A stretch of 64,000 nt of DNA from an uncultured Roseobacter sp. (GTDB lineage: Bacteria; Pseudomonadota; Alphaproteobacteria; Rhodobacterales; Rhodobacteraceae). The stretch spans positions 586,051-650,050 of the forward strand of contig NZ_CANLYL010000002.1 of assembly GCF_947495275.1 (NCBI RefSeq), read 5' to 3'. The translations under genes were made by a program, and so were the position numbers. The notes below the pieces were generated by a model. That model did no database searches. It saw only the letters and a program-made list of their open reading frames with translations, and was not told the origin of the DNA. Each line of letters opens with the position of its first letter. Positions within the stretch are counted from its first letter, which is position 1. Shown one piece after another: positions 1 through 9,192 of the stretch.

Positions 1-633
<633 letters not shown>

Positions 634-700
634 CTAAGGCCGACTCATAGGGGGCGCTTCGCCACCATTCAAGCGCGATCATCGCAAAGGAGATCATAGC

Positions 701-1108
701 ATGCACGACATCAACGATTGGTACGGCCCTGAGACTGCAACATTCGGTGACCGCGTGGCTGCGGCGCGCGAGATGGCGGATATGACACAGGCCGAACTGG
801 CGCGCCGTCTGGGCGTGCGCGTCGCGACCCTGCGCGCCTGGGAAGACGATTTGAGCGAACCGCGTGCCAACCGCCTGTCGATGATGGCCGGGTTGCTGAA
901 TGTCTCGATGATGTGGCTGATGAACGGACAGGGCGAGGGCCTCGAGGCGCCCCTGGAAGAGGCCAGCCTGCCAGCCTCCGCGCATGACATTCTCAACGAG
1001 CTGCGCGACCTGCGCACTGACATGATTGCGCGCGTCGAACAGCTGGGGCGTCTGGAGAAGAAATTGCGCTCGGCTTTAAAAGAAGAGAGCCATGAACGAG
1101 CCGCGTGA
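701..1108 (+). CDS. XRE-family helix-turn-helix regulator with C-terminal coiled coil
   Basis: Seen: 135 residues after a strong AAGGAG site. Residues about 15-70 form a Cro/C1-type HTH (MTQAELARRLGVRVATLRAWE), the usual DNA-recognition core. Residues about 95-132 are a charged heptad-like helix (ELRDLRTDMIARVEQLGRLEKK) likely to mediate dimerisation. Its last 17 bases overlap the start of sdhE, so the two are probably cotranscribed and translationally coupled. The target genes are unknown. Small XRE proteins beside sdhE are common in this family of bacteria, but I know of no function for this pairing. Confidence 0.85.
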   Translation: MHDINDWYGPETATFGDRVAAAREMADMTQAELARRLGVRVATLRAWEDDLSEPRANRLSMMAGLLNVSMMWLMNGQGEGLEAPLEEASLPASAHDILNELRDLRTDMIARVEQLGRLEKKLRSALKEESHERAA

Positions 1109-1358
1109 GCATCGCATCAAGCGGCTGAAAATGCGGTCAATGCGGCGCGGGATCAAGGAAATGGACCTGATCCTGCACCGCTTTGCGCAGGACAATCTCG
1201 ACACCATGGATGAGGCCGGTCTCGACCTCTATGATGCGATGTTGAGCGAGAATGATCACGATTTATATCAATGGGTTAGTGGGCAGAATGATGTGCCCGA
1301 AGCCTACGTTGGACTGATCTCCCGGATCATCGAACAATTGCCGGATGTCCCCGCCTGA
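1092..1358 (+). CDS. sdhE: FAD assembly factor SdhE (succinate dehydrogenase assembly factor 2)
   Basis: Seen: 88 residues with the RGxxE signature of the family at R19-G20-I-K-E23, followed by MDLILHRFAQ and a helical acidic body ending in SRIIEQLP. SdhE/Sdh5 proteins promote covalent attachment of FAD to the SdhA flavoprotein subunit in the cytoplasm. The length is typical of the family (80-100 residues). It overlaps the XRE regulator by 17 bases and lacks a separate promoter, so expression probably depends on the upstream gene. No sdhA lies in this window. Confidence 0.9.
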   Translation: MNEPREHRIKRLKMRSMRRGIKEMDLILHRFAQDNLDTMDEAGLDLYDAMLSENDHDLYQWVSGQNDVPEAYVGLISRIIEQLPDVPA

Positions 1359-1452
1359 TCGGGCATCGTGCGCATTGTTTTAGCACTTTTAACGAATTAT
1401 TGGCGTTTCCCGCGCAAATTCTGACCAAATTGAAGAGAGTCGGAGCGCGTAA

Positions 1453-1965
1453 ATGAGCATACAAGATCAAATCCCAGCGGACCTGCCAAAGGCCAGCCGG
1501 ACACAGGCCTTCATGACCAATTACCTTGAGGCGTTGTCGCTGGTGGAGCGTTTGCACCGGCTTTTGCTGGACGTCATCAAGGATGAATTCGAGCGGGTCG
1601 GGGTTTTGGAGATCAATGCAGTACAGGCGCTGCTGCTTTTCAACATCGGCGACAACGAGGTGACTGCCGGTGAACTGAAAAGCCGCGGGTACTATCAGGG
1701 CAGCAATGTCAGCTACAATCTCAAGAAACTGGTGGATATGGGGTACATGCACCACCAGCGCTGCGAGATTGACCGGCGGTCGGTGCGGGTGAAACTGACA
1801 GAAAAAGGTCAGAAAATCCGTGCCGTCGTGTCGGAGCTGTTTTCGCGCCATGCTGACGGTCTGGAAGACAAAGGGGTTCTGGGGCCGGAGGGCATTGACG
1901 ACATCACGCGGTCGCTCAAGCGGATGGAGCGGTATTGGTCCGACCAGATCCGGTACATCTACTGA
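1453..1965 (+). CDS. MarR-type winged-helix regulator, LdtR-like
   Basis: Seen: 170 residues with a long N-terminal helix (about 15-55), then a winged HTH with ITAGELK-like and GYYQGSNVSYNLKKLVDMGY segments and the wing DRRSVRVKLTEKG. This is the alphaproteobacterial MarR branch whose best-known member is LdtR of Liberibacter, a regulator of L,D-transpeptidase and stress genes. It is a stand-alone gene preceded by a 94-bp AT-rich promoter region with GAAGAGAG upstream of the ATG. The last 7 bases overlap, tail to tail, the stop of the DUF1194 gene. The family call is firm; LdtR orthology is inference from the helix pattern. Confidence 0.82.
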   Translation: MSIQDQIPADLPKASRTQAFMTNYLEALSLVERLHRLLLDVIKDEFERVGVLEINAVQALLLFNIGDNEVTAGELKSRGYYQGSNVSYNLKKLVDMGYMHHQRCEIDRRSVRVKLTEKGQKIRAVVSELFSRHADGLEDKGVLGPEGIDDITRSLKRMERYWSDQIRYIY

Positions 1966-2672
1966 AGCGCAGAAATTGCCAGACCGTCGAGCTCTCGTTT
2001 GAGCTTGGCGGTCATTGCTTCCGCATAGGCCTCAAAGCCGATGGCGGTTTGCACAAAAGCGTCCGGCCCGGTGATCACTTCGGCCCGGAAATAGGACGAC
2101 AGCTCGCCGATTTCCGATTGCCTGCGGTCGCCTATCCCAGGTGCATCTGCACCAATTACCAACCCATTGATCGTAATGCCTTTTGCCGCGATGCCCGCTT
2201 TGACATCACGCGGACGGGGCCCAAGATTTGATTGGCCGTCGCCCGATATATCCAGCGTATGTTTCCAGCAATTCGGTTGCGCTTCCAGAAACTTAGCACC
2301 CAGTCGCATGGCAACGCCGAGAGCGGTACCCGGTGTCGCATCGCGCCGTTCGGTCTCCGCCAGGGTTGCGCTGATGCTGGCCAGTGTTTCCGCACCGGTC
2401 ACCGGGGTCCAGGGGATCAGGACGGCCTGATCTTCAGGACCACTCCATTCATATATCATCAACGAGACCGGCGCAGTTGGGACCGCGAGCAGGGCAGCAA
2501 CAACATCGGGATGGTTGAGCGCGGTCACAACCCCGTCAAGCTGTAGCCGGTACTCCCTGAGATCGACGGAACCGGAGACATCCAGCGCCAGCGCCAGCGC
2601 TTGCCGGCAATTGGCATGCGAGGGCTGTGCAGAGACTGCCGATACCATCCCCAGGATCATCAGGTTGCGCAT
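1959..2672 (-). CDS. Secreted DUF1194 (VWA-like) protein, copy 2
   Basis: Seen: 237 residues from ATG 2672, which begins only 4 bases past the stop of the first DUF1194 gene. The frame stays open upstream, but a start there would overlap that gene by more than 200 bases. Signal peptide MRNLMILGMVSAVSAQPSHA. The mature part opens with LALALDVSGSVD, a DxSxS metal-site motif of von Willebrand A folds, and later has DISGDGQSN and GLVIGAD. It is a paralogue of its upstream neighbour. DUF1194 proteins are predicted periplasmic adhesion or scaffold proteins with no assigned function. The pair plus the glyoxalase gene form one minus-strand operon. Confidence 0.85.
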   Translation of the reverse strand: MRNLMILGMVSAVSAQPSHANCRQALALALDVSGSVDLREYRLQLDGVVTALNHPDVVAALLAVPTAPVSLMIYEWSGPEDQAVLIPWTPVTGAETLASISATLAETERRDATPGTALGVAMRLGAKFLEAQPNCWKHTLDISGDGQSNLGPRPRDVKAGIAAKGITINGLVIGADAPGIGDRRQSEIGELSSYFRAEVITGPDAFVQTAIGFEAYAEAMTAKLKRELDGLAISALQ

Positions 2673-2676
2673 GGGA

Positions 2677-3390
2677 TTATCCTTTTGGCGGCGTGCGGGG
2701 GTTTTCGGCCCCGAGCCCGATAACAGGTGGGGTGAGTTCCCGCTCAAGCTTGCGCCGCATGGCACGCTCGTAATCTTCAAACCCTTGTGCGATTTCGATG
2801 AAGGCCCCGGGCCCATGCAGCACCTGGCTTTTGTAGAACGCGATGAGGCCGGTTTCCGCCTCATAATCGGCCCCATTGATGACCAGGCCATTCACGGTCA
2901 CGCCCTCAAAGGGGAATTCTGCATAGGCAGAGCGGGGTCCGAACCCTTCATTGTTTTGCCCGTCTCCGGCCATATCCAGCGTCTTGTAGAGGCAGTGCGG
3001 CCCTTTTTGCAGCATCCCGGCACCATAACCCAGAGCATAGCCCATGGCTGTGGGAAAATCATTGTGGCTGCGACGGCTTGCGGCAATCGTCTCGGCCGCA
3101 AACAGCAGATGTTCGGGAGTTTTGATCAGGGTCCAGTCCAGTAGAACCTCCTGATTGTAGCGGCCGGACCACTCGTAGACGGCAAGGGCCACCGGTTGTT
3201 CAACCGCAAAGAACGCGGCCCTGACCTCGGGTGCTGTCAGGGCGGCGACAAGTCCGCCCCGCTGCAACCTGTCTTCGGCAGCATCAACCGAGCTCGACAC
3301 ATCAAGCGCCAGCAAAAGCGCCAGACGACAGTCCGCCGCCTGCGCCGCACTCGCAAAAAGCGACAGCCCGACGAGCCCTGCGCGGATCAC
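2677..3390 (-). CDS. Secreted DUF1194 (VWA-like) protein, copy 1
   Basis: Seen: 237 residues. Signal peptide (MIRAGLVGLSLFASAAQA), then LALLLALDVSSSVD with the MIDAS-like DxSxS, YEWSGRYNQ, DMAGDGQNN and GLVINGADYE. These landmarks line up one for one with the downstream copy, so this is a tandem duplication that has diverged. The ATGA junction overlaps the stop of the glyoxalase gene by 4 bases, which implies translational coupling. The MIDAS motif suggests divalent-metal-dependent binding of a protein or envelope ligand. This is family inference; no partner is visible here. Confidence 0.85.
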   Translation of the reverse strand: MIRAGLVGLSLFASAAQAADCRLALLLALDVSSSVDAAEDRLQRGGLVAALTAPEVRAAFFAVEQPVALAVYEWSGRYNQEVLLDWTLIKTPEHLLFAAETIAASRRSHNDFPTAMGYALGYGAGMLQKGPHCLYKTLDMAGDGQNNEGFGPRSAYAEFPFEGVTVNGLVINGADYEAETGLIAFYKSQVLHGPGAFIEIAQGFEDYERAMRRKLERELTPPVIGLGAENPRTPPKG

Positions 3391-3815
3391 CAGTGGCCTG
3401 TGTTTTCCATGCTCGACCAGGGTTCCGCCGGGGCCAACGCATCCCCTTCCTGCAACAACTCGATCGAGACGTTATCGGGCGAGCGGACAAAGGCCATATG
3501 CCCGTCACGGGGCGGGCGGTTGATCGTCACGCCATTGTCCATCAGATGCTGGCAAAGATCGTAGATATTCCCGACCCGGTACGCCAGATGCCCAAAATGA
3601 CGGCTGTCGCTGGGCAAACCGTCGTCACCATCCCAGTTATAGGTCAGTTCCACCGGGCATTCCTCTTGCCCGGGCGGAGCCATGAACACCAGCGTGAACC
3701 GCCCGCCTTCGCTCTCGTGCCGCCGCGTCTCTTCCAGACCCAGCAGCTTGTAAAATGCGATGGACGCATCGAGGTCTTTCACCCTCACCATCGTATGCAG
3801 GTATTTCAGGCTCAT
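3387..3815 (-). CDS. gloA: Glyoxalase I / VOC-family lyase
   Basis: Seen: 142 residues from ATG 3815, preceded by GGGAGGGG at good spacing; an in-frame upstream start at 3860 has no such site. The four expected metal ligands are present: His in YLHTMVRV, Glu in CPVELTYN, His in HFGHLAYRV and Glu in VSIELLQEG. The signature FYKLLGLEETRR also fits lactoylglutathione lyase. The enzyme would isomerise the methylglyoxal-glutathione hemithioacetal to S-lactoylglutathione in the cytoplasm. It is the first gene of an operon with two DUF1194 genes, an odd pairing with no obvious metabolic logic. Confidence 0.85.
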   Translation of the reverse strand: MSLKYLHTMVRVKDLDASIAFYKLLGLEETRRHESEGGRFTLVFMAPPGQEECPVELTYNWDGDDGLPSDSRHFGHLAYRVGNIYDLCQHLMDNGVTINRPPRDGHMAFVRSPDNVSIELLQEGDALAPAEPWSSMENTGHW

Positions 3816-4000
3816 CTCGCCCCTCCCGTTTTGCAAAACCATTTGCGGCAAACCTAGCACGCCCCGCCCCAGATGCCAGCGCGATCAGGCACTTGTGATG
3901 CCGCAAAAGATCATTTGCAAAATACAGCATATAGCAGTTCCGCCATGGGTCTCGCCCAGATATAGTTGTGGGCGACTCACACCCGAAAAGGACCACGCCC

Positions 4001-4915
4001 ATGCCGCTGAGTGCCGAACAGCAAGCCGAAATCGACGAACAACGCAGCCAGCCCGGCCAGACCCTGCGCGCCGTCTCCCCGGGCATGGAACAACATCTCT
4101 ACAAGGCGCAGCCGGTGCTCGACCACGGTTTTGTGCGCGTCATCGACTATATGGGCGATGATGCCGCCATCTGTCAGGCCGCCCGCGTCTCTTACGGTCG
4201 CGGCACCAAATCCGTGCAGAACGACGAAGGCCTCATCCGCTATCTCATGCGTCACTGGCACTCCACGCCCTTTGAGATGTGCGAGATCAAGCTGCATGTG
4301 AAACTCCCCGTTTTCGTCGCGCGCCAGTGGATTCGTCACCGCACCGCCAACGTCAACGAATACTCCGCCCGCTACTCCATTCTGGATCGCGAATTCTATA
4401 TCCCCGCGCCCGAACACATCAACGCGCAATCGGTGGTCAACAATCAGGGCCGGGGCGGCGTGCTGGAAGGGGACGAGGCCGCCCGTGTTCTCGAAATCCT
4501 CAAAGCGGACAGCCATCGCTGTTATGACAACTACGAACAGATGATCTCGCAGGACGGCCAGGACGGCCTCGCCCGCGAGCTTGCCCGCATGAACCTGCCG
4601 GCCAACGTCTACACCCAATGGTACTGGAAGGTGGACCTGCACAACCTTTTCCACTTCCTGCGCCTGCGGGCTGACGCGCACGCGCAATATGAAATCCGCG
4701 TCTACGCCGATGCCATCTGCGCCATGGTCGCCGACTGGGTGCCCGCCGCCTACCGCGCCTTTGAGGACTACCGTCTGGGCGGGGCCACCATGTCTGGCAA
4801 AGCGCTGGACTGCGTGCGCCGCATGCTGAAAGGCGAGGAGGTCACGCAGGAGACATCCGGCATGTCCAAGGGCGAATGGCGGGAGTTTCAGGGAGTTTTG
4901 AACGACCCTGCGTAA
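4001..4915 (+). CDS. thyX: Flavin-dependent thymidylate synthase ThyX
   Basis: Seen: 304 residues from ATG 4001 (AAGGA 9 bases upstream). The ThyX motif [14 protein letters not shown] lies at residues 112-125, matching RHRxxSxNEYSxRY with Ala in place of the first Ser. Other family blocks are [40 protein letters not shown] and [13 protein letters not shown]. ThyX makes dTMP from dUMP using methylene-tetrahydrofolate, FAD and NADPH in the cytoplasm. It is a single gene, divergent from the glyoxalase operon across about 185 bp that must hold both promoters. No thyA is present in this window. Confidence 0.97.
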   Translation: MPLSAEQQAEIDEQRSQPGQTLRAVSPGMEQHLYKAQPVLDHGFVRVIDYMGDDAAICQAARVSYGRGTKSVQNDEGLIRYLMRHWHSTPFEMCEIKLHVKLPVFVARQWIRHRTANVNEYSARYSILDREFYIPAPEHINAQSVVNNQGRGGVLEGDEAARVLEILKADSHRCYDNYEQMISQDGQDGLARELARMNLPANVYTQWYWKVDLHNLFHFLRLRADAHAQYEIRVYADAICAMVADWVPAAYRAFEDYRLGGATMSGKALDCVRRMLKGEEVTQETSGMSKGEWREFQGVLNDPA

Positions 4916-5025
4916 GCGGGGCTGAAATGCCCCGGGGGAGCATTTAAGTGAAAAACGGGCGCGCTGGCAGGCGTGGCCAAAGAAGTAAGAAATAGTTGTA
5001 GGCATTTCGGAGGCACATACCGGAT

Positions 5026-5555
5026 TTGGAATTTCAAATGATACAGATCGCTTTTTGGAATGGATTTTGGGTTTTTATCGGCGTAGTTGCCGGTGCCGGG
5101 ATTCAATATCGATTGATGCAAAAAACCGCGGTTAAACAAAGAGAGATGGCTTTCAAAGTTCTGAAAACTGAAACTGAAATGAATTGTGCTGAAGTCGACA
5201 TTTTTCTCGACCGTATTGTTTATCTAAAAGATCGGGTGGGTGCCGGGCAAATCGAACAAAACGATTTGTTTATTTCGATGCAGGCTTTTGACTATTCTGC
5301 ATTGATCCACTGGTCAACTCTGGCCACTTCCATTCTATGCTCTCAGCGGAAGATGTGCGTTCTTATTTAGAGTTTGTTCGGTTTTTTAGTAACGGCAACG
5401 CCCAAATCGTCAATTCGCAACTCCGAACCGAGCATGATCGGGGAAAATCAATCGATTATCTTGATTGGCTTGCCCGTAAGGCAGCGACTCTGAAGCAGTC
5501 TATGGAGGCTGTTGGTCAGAAAAAGTCAATTTCTGTAGGTACTCTTGCCCGCTAG
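5026..5555 (+). pseudogene. Membrane-anchored protein of unknown function, interrupted by a frameshift
   Basis: Seen: the first frame (TTG 5026 or ATG 5038, with GGAGG at 5009-5013) encodes one membrane helix, WNGFWVFIGVVAGAGIQYRL, then a charged helical region. It stops at 5370 after a run that looks unlike the rest (ILCSQRKMCVLI). The frame at +2, open from 5292 to 5555, reads PLVNSGHFHSMLSAEDVRSY and continues as a plausible helical tail to WLARKAATLKQSMEAVG. Joining the two near 5300-5310 gives one protein of about 176 residues. AT content here is higher than in the flanks. I do not recognise the family. It may be a real decayed gene or a base-calling error. Confidence 0.55.
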
Positions 5556-5885
5556 AGGCGGGCAGCGCCCGAACCGCCCCCTTGGGGCGGGCGCGGCAAA
5601 CTTTGGATAAGGCACCGATAGTTTCCCCGAAGGATTTGATCCAGCTCCACTGGACCATGCCTCACCCCCATTCGGGTGGGCACTTCGCGGCCACCGAATC
5701 CAATCAAAATAATCCAAAGGCAGGCCGGGCTGGCGCCCGGCCCACGACTTTTCCTGAGCGCCTTCGGCGAGCCCGCTGCACCTCTCCAATCAATCCCAAT
5801 CGGATCACCGAAACGGACCGTCACTCAGCCCCGTCTTGTGACGCGGGGCCCTTGAGCTTGCGAGTATTCCGACTAGGCTACCGGA
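5556..5885. other. GC-rich intergenic region with several inverted repeats, no gene supported
   Basis: This 330-bp stretch has no convincing coding frame. It contains clustered short dyads: GCCCGC...GCGGGC at 5550-5561, CCGCCCC/GGGGCGG around 5573-5588, CCGGGC...GCCCGG at about 5728-5741, and CACCCCCATTCGGGTGGG. Such nested GC dyads resemble the intergenic repeat elements scattered through Roseobacter-group genomes. Membership in a repeat family cannot be shown from one copy. The distal end must carry the promoter of the following zinc-finger gene. Confidence 0.4.
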
Positions 5886-6212
5886 ATGATAGATCGACGC
5901 ATTGCTCTGAATGACCGGCTGAAAGCCCTCGACGCCGAGGATGCCGCCGGACTGGACGGTCAAAAAACCGTCGAACTGGATCAGCAGGCGGTCGGGCGAT
6001 TGTCGCGTATGGACGCGTTGCAAAATCAGGCGATGGCGCAGGCTCAGGCACGGCGTCGGCAAGCAGAGCGTCAGAAGATCGCCGCCGCCCTCACGCGCAT
6101 CACAGAGGGTGAATACGGCTATTGCACCGATTGCGGCGAGGAGATTGCACCGGCGCGTCTCGCTGCAGACCCCGCCATCGCCCGTTGTCTTGAGTGCACG
6201 CGCGGCGGGTGA
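5886..6212 (+). CDS. DksA/TraR-type C4 zinc finger protein
   Basis: Seen: 108 residues, short for DksA (about 150) but usual for the small TraR/YbiI-like members. An N-terminal helical hairpin (about 1-75, with RLKALDAEDAAGLDGQK and QAQARRRQAERQKI) precedes a four-cysteine finger CTDCGEEI...ARCLECT at about residues 80-105. DksA-family proteins enter the secondary channel of RNA polymerase and modulate ppGpp-responsive transcription. Whether this shortened form reaches the active site is unknown. It is a single gene with a following 234-bp gap before the P450 gene. Confidence 0.85.
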   Translation: MIDRRIALNDRLKALDAEDAAGLDGQKTVELDQQAVGRLSRMDALQNQAMAQAQARRRQAERQKIAAALTRITEGEYGYCTDCGEEIAPARLAADPAIARCLECTRGG

Positions 6213-6446
6213 TGCGCCAAGGGTTTGGTCATAAATCCGACCGCGCGGCAGGTTAATTCACGCTTTCGTGCGCCTTCGGTGCACAGGCTGTGCACGCCCT
6301 GTGTACCGAAATCACAGGGACATTCGCCCTTGTTTTCCGGCGTTTTTGATCCGTCCTGGAGCGGCTCGAGAATTTCTGCACCGAACCGTTGCGCGGGCGC
6401 TGCGTAAAGGATTTGACAGTTACAAACCCGGTTGCACACTGCGCCC

Positions 6447-7631
6447 ATGTTTGATCTCTCAAATCCACCGGCTGATTTCGTCGACAACCCCTTTCCCTAC
6501 TATGATGCCTTGTTGCGCGAAGCCCCGGTTTGCCCGCAGCCGGACGGGTCCTACCTGCTGTCACGCCATGCGGATTTAAGTGCGATCTACCGAGACGTAA
6601 GCCGTTTTAAATCAGATAAAAAAGCGACCTTTGCGCCGAAGTTCGGCGAAGGGACGCCGCTCTTTGAACACCATACCACAAGCCTCGTTTTCAACGACCC
6701 GCCCTTGCATACGCGGGTGCGCCGGATCATGACCTCAGCGCTGACCCCTAGGGCCTTGAAGCGGATGGAGCCGGGCCTGATCGAGACCGTTGATGCGTTG
6801 CTGGATGCCATGCCGGAAGAGGCTGATCTTATTGAGGATTTCGCGGCCGCCATCCCCATCCAGGTCATTGGCAACCTGCTTGATATCCCCCAGGGCGAAC
6901 GTGCTCCGCTGCGGGATTGGTCACTTGCCATTCTGGGCGCATTGGAGCCCACCCTGGATGCGGGACAACTGGCGCGCGGGCATCAGGCCGTCACAGAATT
7001 CAAGACCTATTTGCAGGATCTGATTGCGCGTAGGCGGGCCCGACCGGGTGATCCTGAAACGGATGTTCTGACCCGTCTGATCCGGGGGGATGAGACGGGG
7101 CAACTGTCAGAGATCGAGCTTATGCAGAACTGCATTTTCATCCTGAATGCGGGGCATGAGACGACCACCAATCTGATCGGCAGCGGGTTGGCTCTGCTTC
7201 ACGATCATCCTGATGAATGCGGGAAACTCCTTTGCGATAAGGCACTTATCGACAATGCCGTTGAAGAGATTTTGCGGTTTCGGTCACCCAACCAGTTTGG
7301 AAACCGTGAGACCTGCGTGGATGTTGGCATTGGCGGTCATGCCATTCCCAAAGGAAGCAACCTGCATCTTTGCATAGGGGCGGCGAACCGGGACGAATCC
7401 GTCTTTGAAACTCCAGCGGAGTTCAAAATTAGTCGGTACCCCAACAAGCATCTTGCCTTTGCCGGAGGACCGCATGTCTGCGTTGGATTGACCCTCGCGC
7501 GCATGGAAGGACGCATCGCATTGGAGCGGTTTCTGGGGCGCTATCCGGGCTATGAAATTATGGGCAGAAAGCTGGGCCGCCGTATCAGATTCAGGGGCTA
7601 TGCTTCACTCACGGCGCGCATCCCGCGGTGA
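6447..7631 (+). CDS. Cytochrome P450
   Basis: Seen: 394 residues from ATG 6447. All soluble bacterial P450 landmarks are present: oxygen-activation helix I AGHETT at 235-240, the K-helix ExxR at E274-R277, and the heme loop FAGGPHVCVG with axial Cys345. An upstream in-frame TTG five codons earlier is less likely. Class I bacterial P450s take electrons from a ferredoxin reductase and a 2Fe-2S ferredoxin; no reductase is adjacent, and the only ferredoxin in this window is 50 kb away. Substrate cannot be told from sequence. It is a monocistronic gene. Confidence 0.93.
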   Translation: MFDLSNPPADFVDNPFPYYDALLREAPVCPQPDGSYLLSRHADLSAIYRDVSRFKSDKKATFAPKFGEGTPLFEHHTTSLVFNDPPLHTRVRRIMTSALTPRALKRMEPGLIETVDALLDAMPEEADLIEDFAAAIPIQVIGNLLDIPQGERAPLRDWSLAILGALEPTLDAGQLARGHQAVTEFKTYLQDLIARRRARPGDPETDVLTRLIRGDETGQLSEIELMQNCIFILNAGHETTTNLIGSGLALLHDHPDECGKLLCDKALIDNAVEEILRFRSPNQFGNRETCVDVGIGGHAIPKGSNLHLCIGAANRDESVFETPAEFKISRYPNKHLAFAGGPHVCVGLTLARMEGRIALERFLGRYPGYEIMGRKLGRRIRFRGYASLTARIPR

Positions 7632-7931
7632 AATGAAACATGGCTATGGGGGGTGACTGCCTCGAAACTCCTTGGATGCCGGCAAGCTCAGAGGCGCCAG
7701 GGGCGGCGCATTGATCACGAGCGGCTACCAACGTTTCATGCTTCTTACCATCTTTGTTGGAGGCAATGCGAGGGGGGCTATCGGTACCAACAAAGGCCAA
7801 CCTAGACCAGCGTTCGGCCATTGAATCTTGCATTGAAGCGGGGCGAAATACTTTGGTCGCAAACTCTCCGCAACGCACTATACGGCCGATCCGCGACCGC
7901 CCGCAACTCAATCTACGTCATTTGGATGGTG
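7632..7931. other. 300-bp intergenic stretch, no gene supported
   Basis: Between the P450 stop and the cold-shock gene I find only short open frames on both strands, with irregular composition, no ribosome binding sites and no recognisable domain. There is no strong terminator hairpin with a T run. It may be a degraded gene remnant, but nothing in the translations lets me name it. Confidence 0.3.
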
Positions 7932-8138
7932 TCAGAGCAACTTCAGATCGCTCGCCATTTGGCGACCGTCGCGTCCCTCGGATAATTCAAAGCTGACCTT
8001 TTGATCATCCGCCAATCCAGTCAGACCAGACCTTTCAACCGCCGAGATGTGCACAAACACATCCGAGCCGCCGCCCTCGGGGGCGATGAAGCCATAGCCT
8101 TTTGTGGTATTAAACCATTTCACGGTGCCGTTTGGCAT
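7932..8138 (-). CDS. Cold-shock domain protein (CspA family)
   Basis: Seen: 68 residues, a single cold-shock domain with RNP1 KGYGFI and RNP2 VFVHIS. Opening MPNGTVKWFNTTKGYGFIAP is the family standard. These proteins bind single-stranded nucleic acid and melt RNA structure. The start is preceded by GGAGG (revcomp of 8147-8151). The 187 bp up to the divergent ArsC-like gene is AT-rich, and part is probably a transcribed leader, as is usual for csp genes. Cold induction is not shown by sequence. Confidence 0.95.
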   Translation of the reverse strand: MPNGTVKWFNTTKGYGFIAPEGGGSDVFVHISAVERSGLTGLADDQKVSFELSEGRDGRQMASDLKLL

Positions 8139-8241
8139 TCGTCCCGTGCCTCCTTTTGTATTACTTACCGCCTCAGCGCTTCCGAGACAGCTTGTTCACG
8201 CGACAGAAATAATCCTTCTGATGCCCTGCCGCCCTTTAAGA

Positions 8242-8253
8242 GATTGATCAATC
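8242..8253. promoter_or_regulatory. 12-bp palindrome between the cold-shock and ArsC-like genes
   Basis: GATTGATCAATC is a perfect dyad in the divergent intergenic region. It resembles two abutted halves of the FNR/Crp-type TTGAT-N4-ATCAA box but lacks the 4-base spacer, so FNR-type binding is doubtful. Its position could serve either gene. Confidence 0.25.
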
Positions 8254-8325
8254 GATGTAAAAATCAAGCAAAACAGAACAAATCGCGCTCAAATTGGCGT
8301 TGATAAGCATAAAAATGGGCAAATC

Positions 8326-8643
8326 ATGCAAATATATGGTCTGAAGAACTGTGACACATGTCGTAAAGCGATGAAGGCGCTGCCGCAGGCAGTTTTGGTG
8401 GATGTCAGGGCAGATGGTATCTCCGCAGAATTGACCAAGCGTGCCTTGGTAAAGTTTGGAGATGCCTTGATCAACACGCGTTCGACCACCTGGCGCGGCC
8501 TGGATGAGACAGAGCGGGCGCGGGATCCGGTGGACCTGCTGAAGTCTCACCCGGCTTTGATGAAGCGACCGCTCATCGTGGATGGTGAAAATATTTACCT
8601 GGGATGGGCGCCGTCAGTGCAGGCTGAACTAGGCGTGATGTGA
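8326..8643 (+). CDS. ArsC/Spx/MgsR-family thioredoxin-fold protein
   Basis: Seen: 105 residues with IYGLKNCDTCRKAMKAL, placing a CxxC pair at Cys9 and Cys12 in the active-site loop, and KRPLIVDG (the R-P of the ArsC fold) near residue 80. The family includes glutaredoxin-dependent arsenate reductases and Spx-type redox regulators. The CxxC is more typical of the YffB/Spx-like group than of true ArsC, so arsenate reduction is not claimed. Its last 15 bases overlap tail to tail with the DoxX gene of the buf operon. Confidence 0.85.
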   Translation: MQIYGLKNCDTCRKAMKALPQAVLVDVRADGISAELTKRALVKFGDALINTRSTTWRGLDETERARDPVDLLKSHPALMKRPLIVDGENIYLGWAPSVQAELGVM

Positions 8644-9192
8644 CGGCATGGCGGGTCTTGAGCGACGCAGAGCCGTGTCAAGCGAAAGCGGGCCTGCCCC
8701 TTTGATGACCAAGACCAGCAGGAGAAATACCCAGAAGCTTCGTTGATCCATTATGGCGCTGTCTGCAAAGCGGTCGAACCATGCGCCATAGGTTTCTTTG
8801 TGTTCCAAACCACCATGTCCGTATAGATCGGTTGCCGACTGAATACCTACAAATGCGATCATGCATAGGGCCGAAACGCGTGTGAACAATCCGATGACGA
8901 TCAGGGCAGGGAGGATGAATTCGGCCCAAGTTCCGAGAACAGTGACGGCCCAGTGGCACAAGGAAAGTTGGGATGTGTCGTAGGTGACGGCTTCCATTGC
9001 TTTGGGGAAAATCTGGGCGTAGGCGCCCACCGAGGGTTGGAAAAGGCCCGCAAACCCTTCGCCCAGTTTCGTCAACCCAGACACCCAGAAATACATCAGC
9101 AGCGTCCCTGCGAATACAACGCGCGCCATCGTCGGGATCAACCAGTCTAGACGGGACAGACGATCCGTTACCCAATGATAGAAAGAGATCAT
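8629..9192 (-). CDS. DoxX-family membrane protein, bufferin operon subunit BufD
   Basis: Seen: 187 residues with four hydrophobic segments (about 20-42, 75-95, 100-125, 150-170) and the DoxX hallmark LYFW-like region LLMYFWVSGLTKLG plus WAEFILPALIVIGLFTR. It begins at the base following the bufC stop, so it is the last gene of the four-gene operon. DoxX proteins are inner-membrane proteins linked to quinone or thiol redox chemistry; in bufferin operons the DoxX-like gene is often called bufD. A role in maturation or redox recycling is inference from context. Confidence 0.85.
   Translation of the reverse strand: MISFYHWVTDRLSRLDWLIPTMARVVFAGTLLMYFWVSGLTKLGEGFAGLFQPSVGAYAQIFPKAMEAVTYDTSQLSLCHWAVTVLGTWAEFILPALIVIGLFTRVSALCMIAFVGIQSATDLYGHGGLEHKETYGAWFDRFADSAIMDQRSFWVFLLLVLVIKGAGPLSLDTALRRSRPAMPSHHA

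Noticed and set aside
3977..5005. A 342-codon open frame on the minus strand
   Set aside because: Antisense to thyX; translation has no recognisable domain, while the plus strand carries the ThyX motif.
7632..7931. Possible transposase remnant after the P450 gene
   Set aside because: Short translations on both strands lack any DDE or other transposase motif, and no terminal inverted repeats or target duplications are visible.
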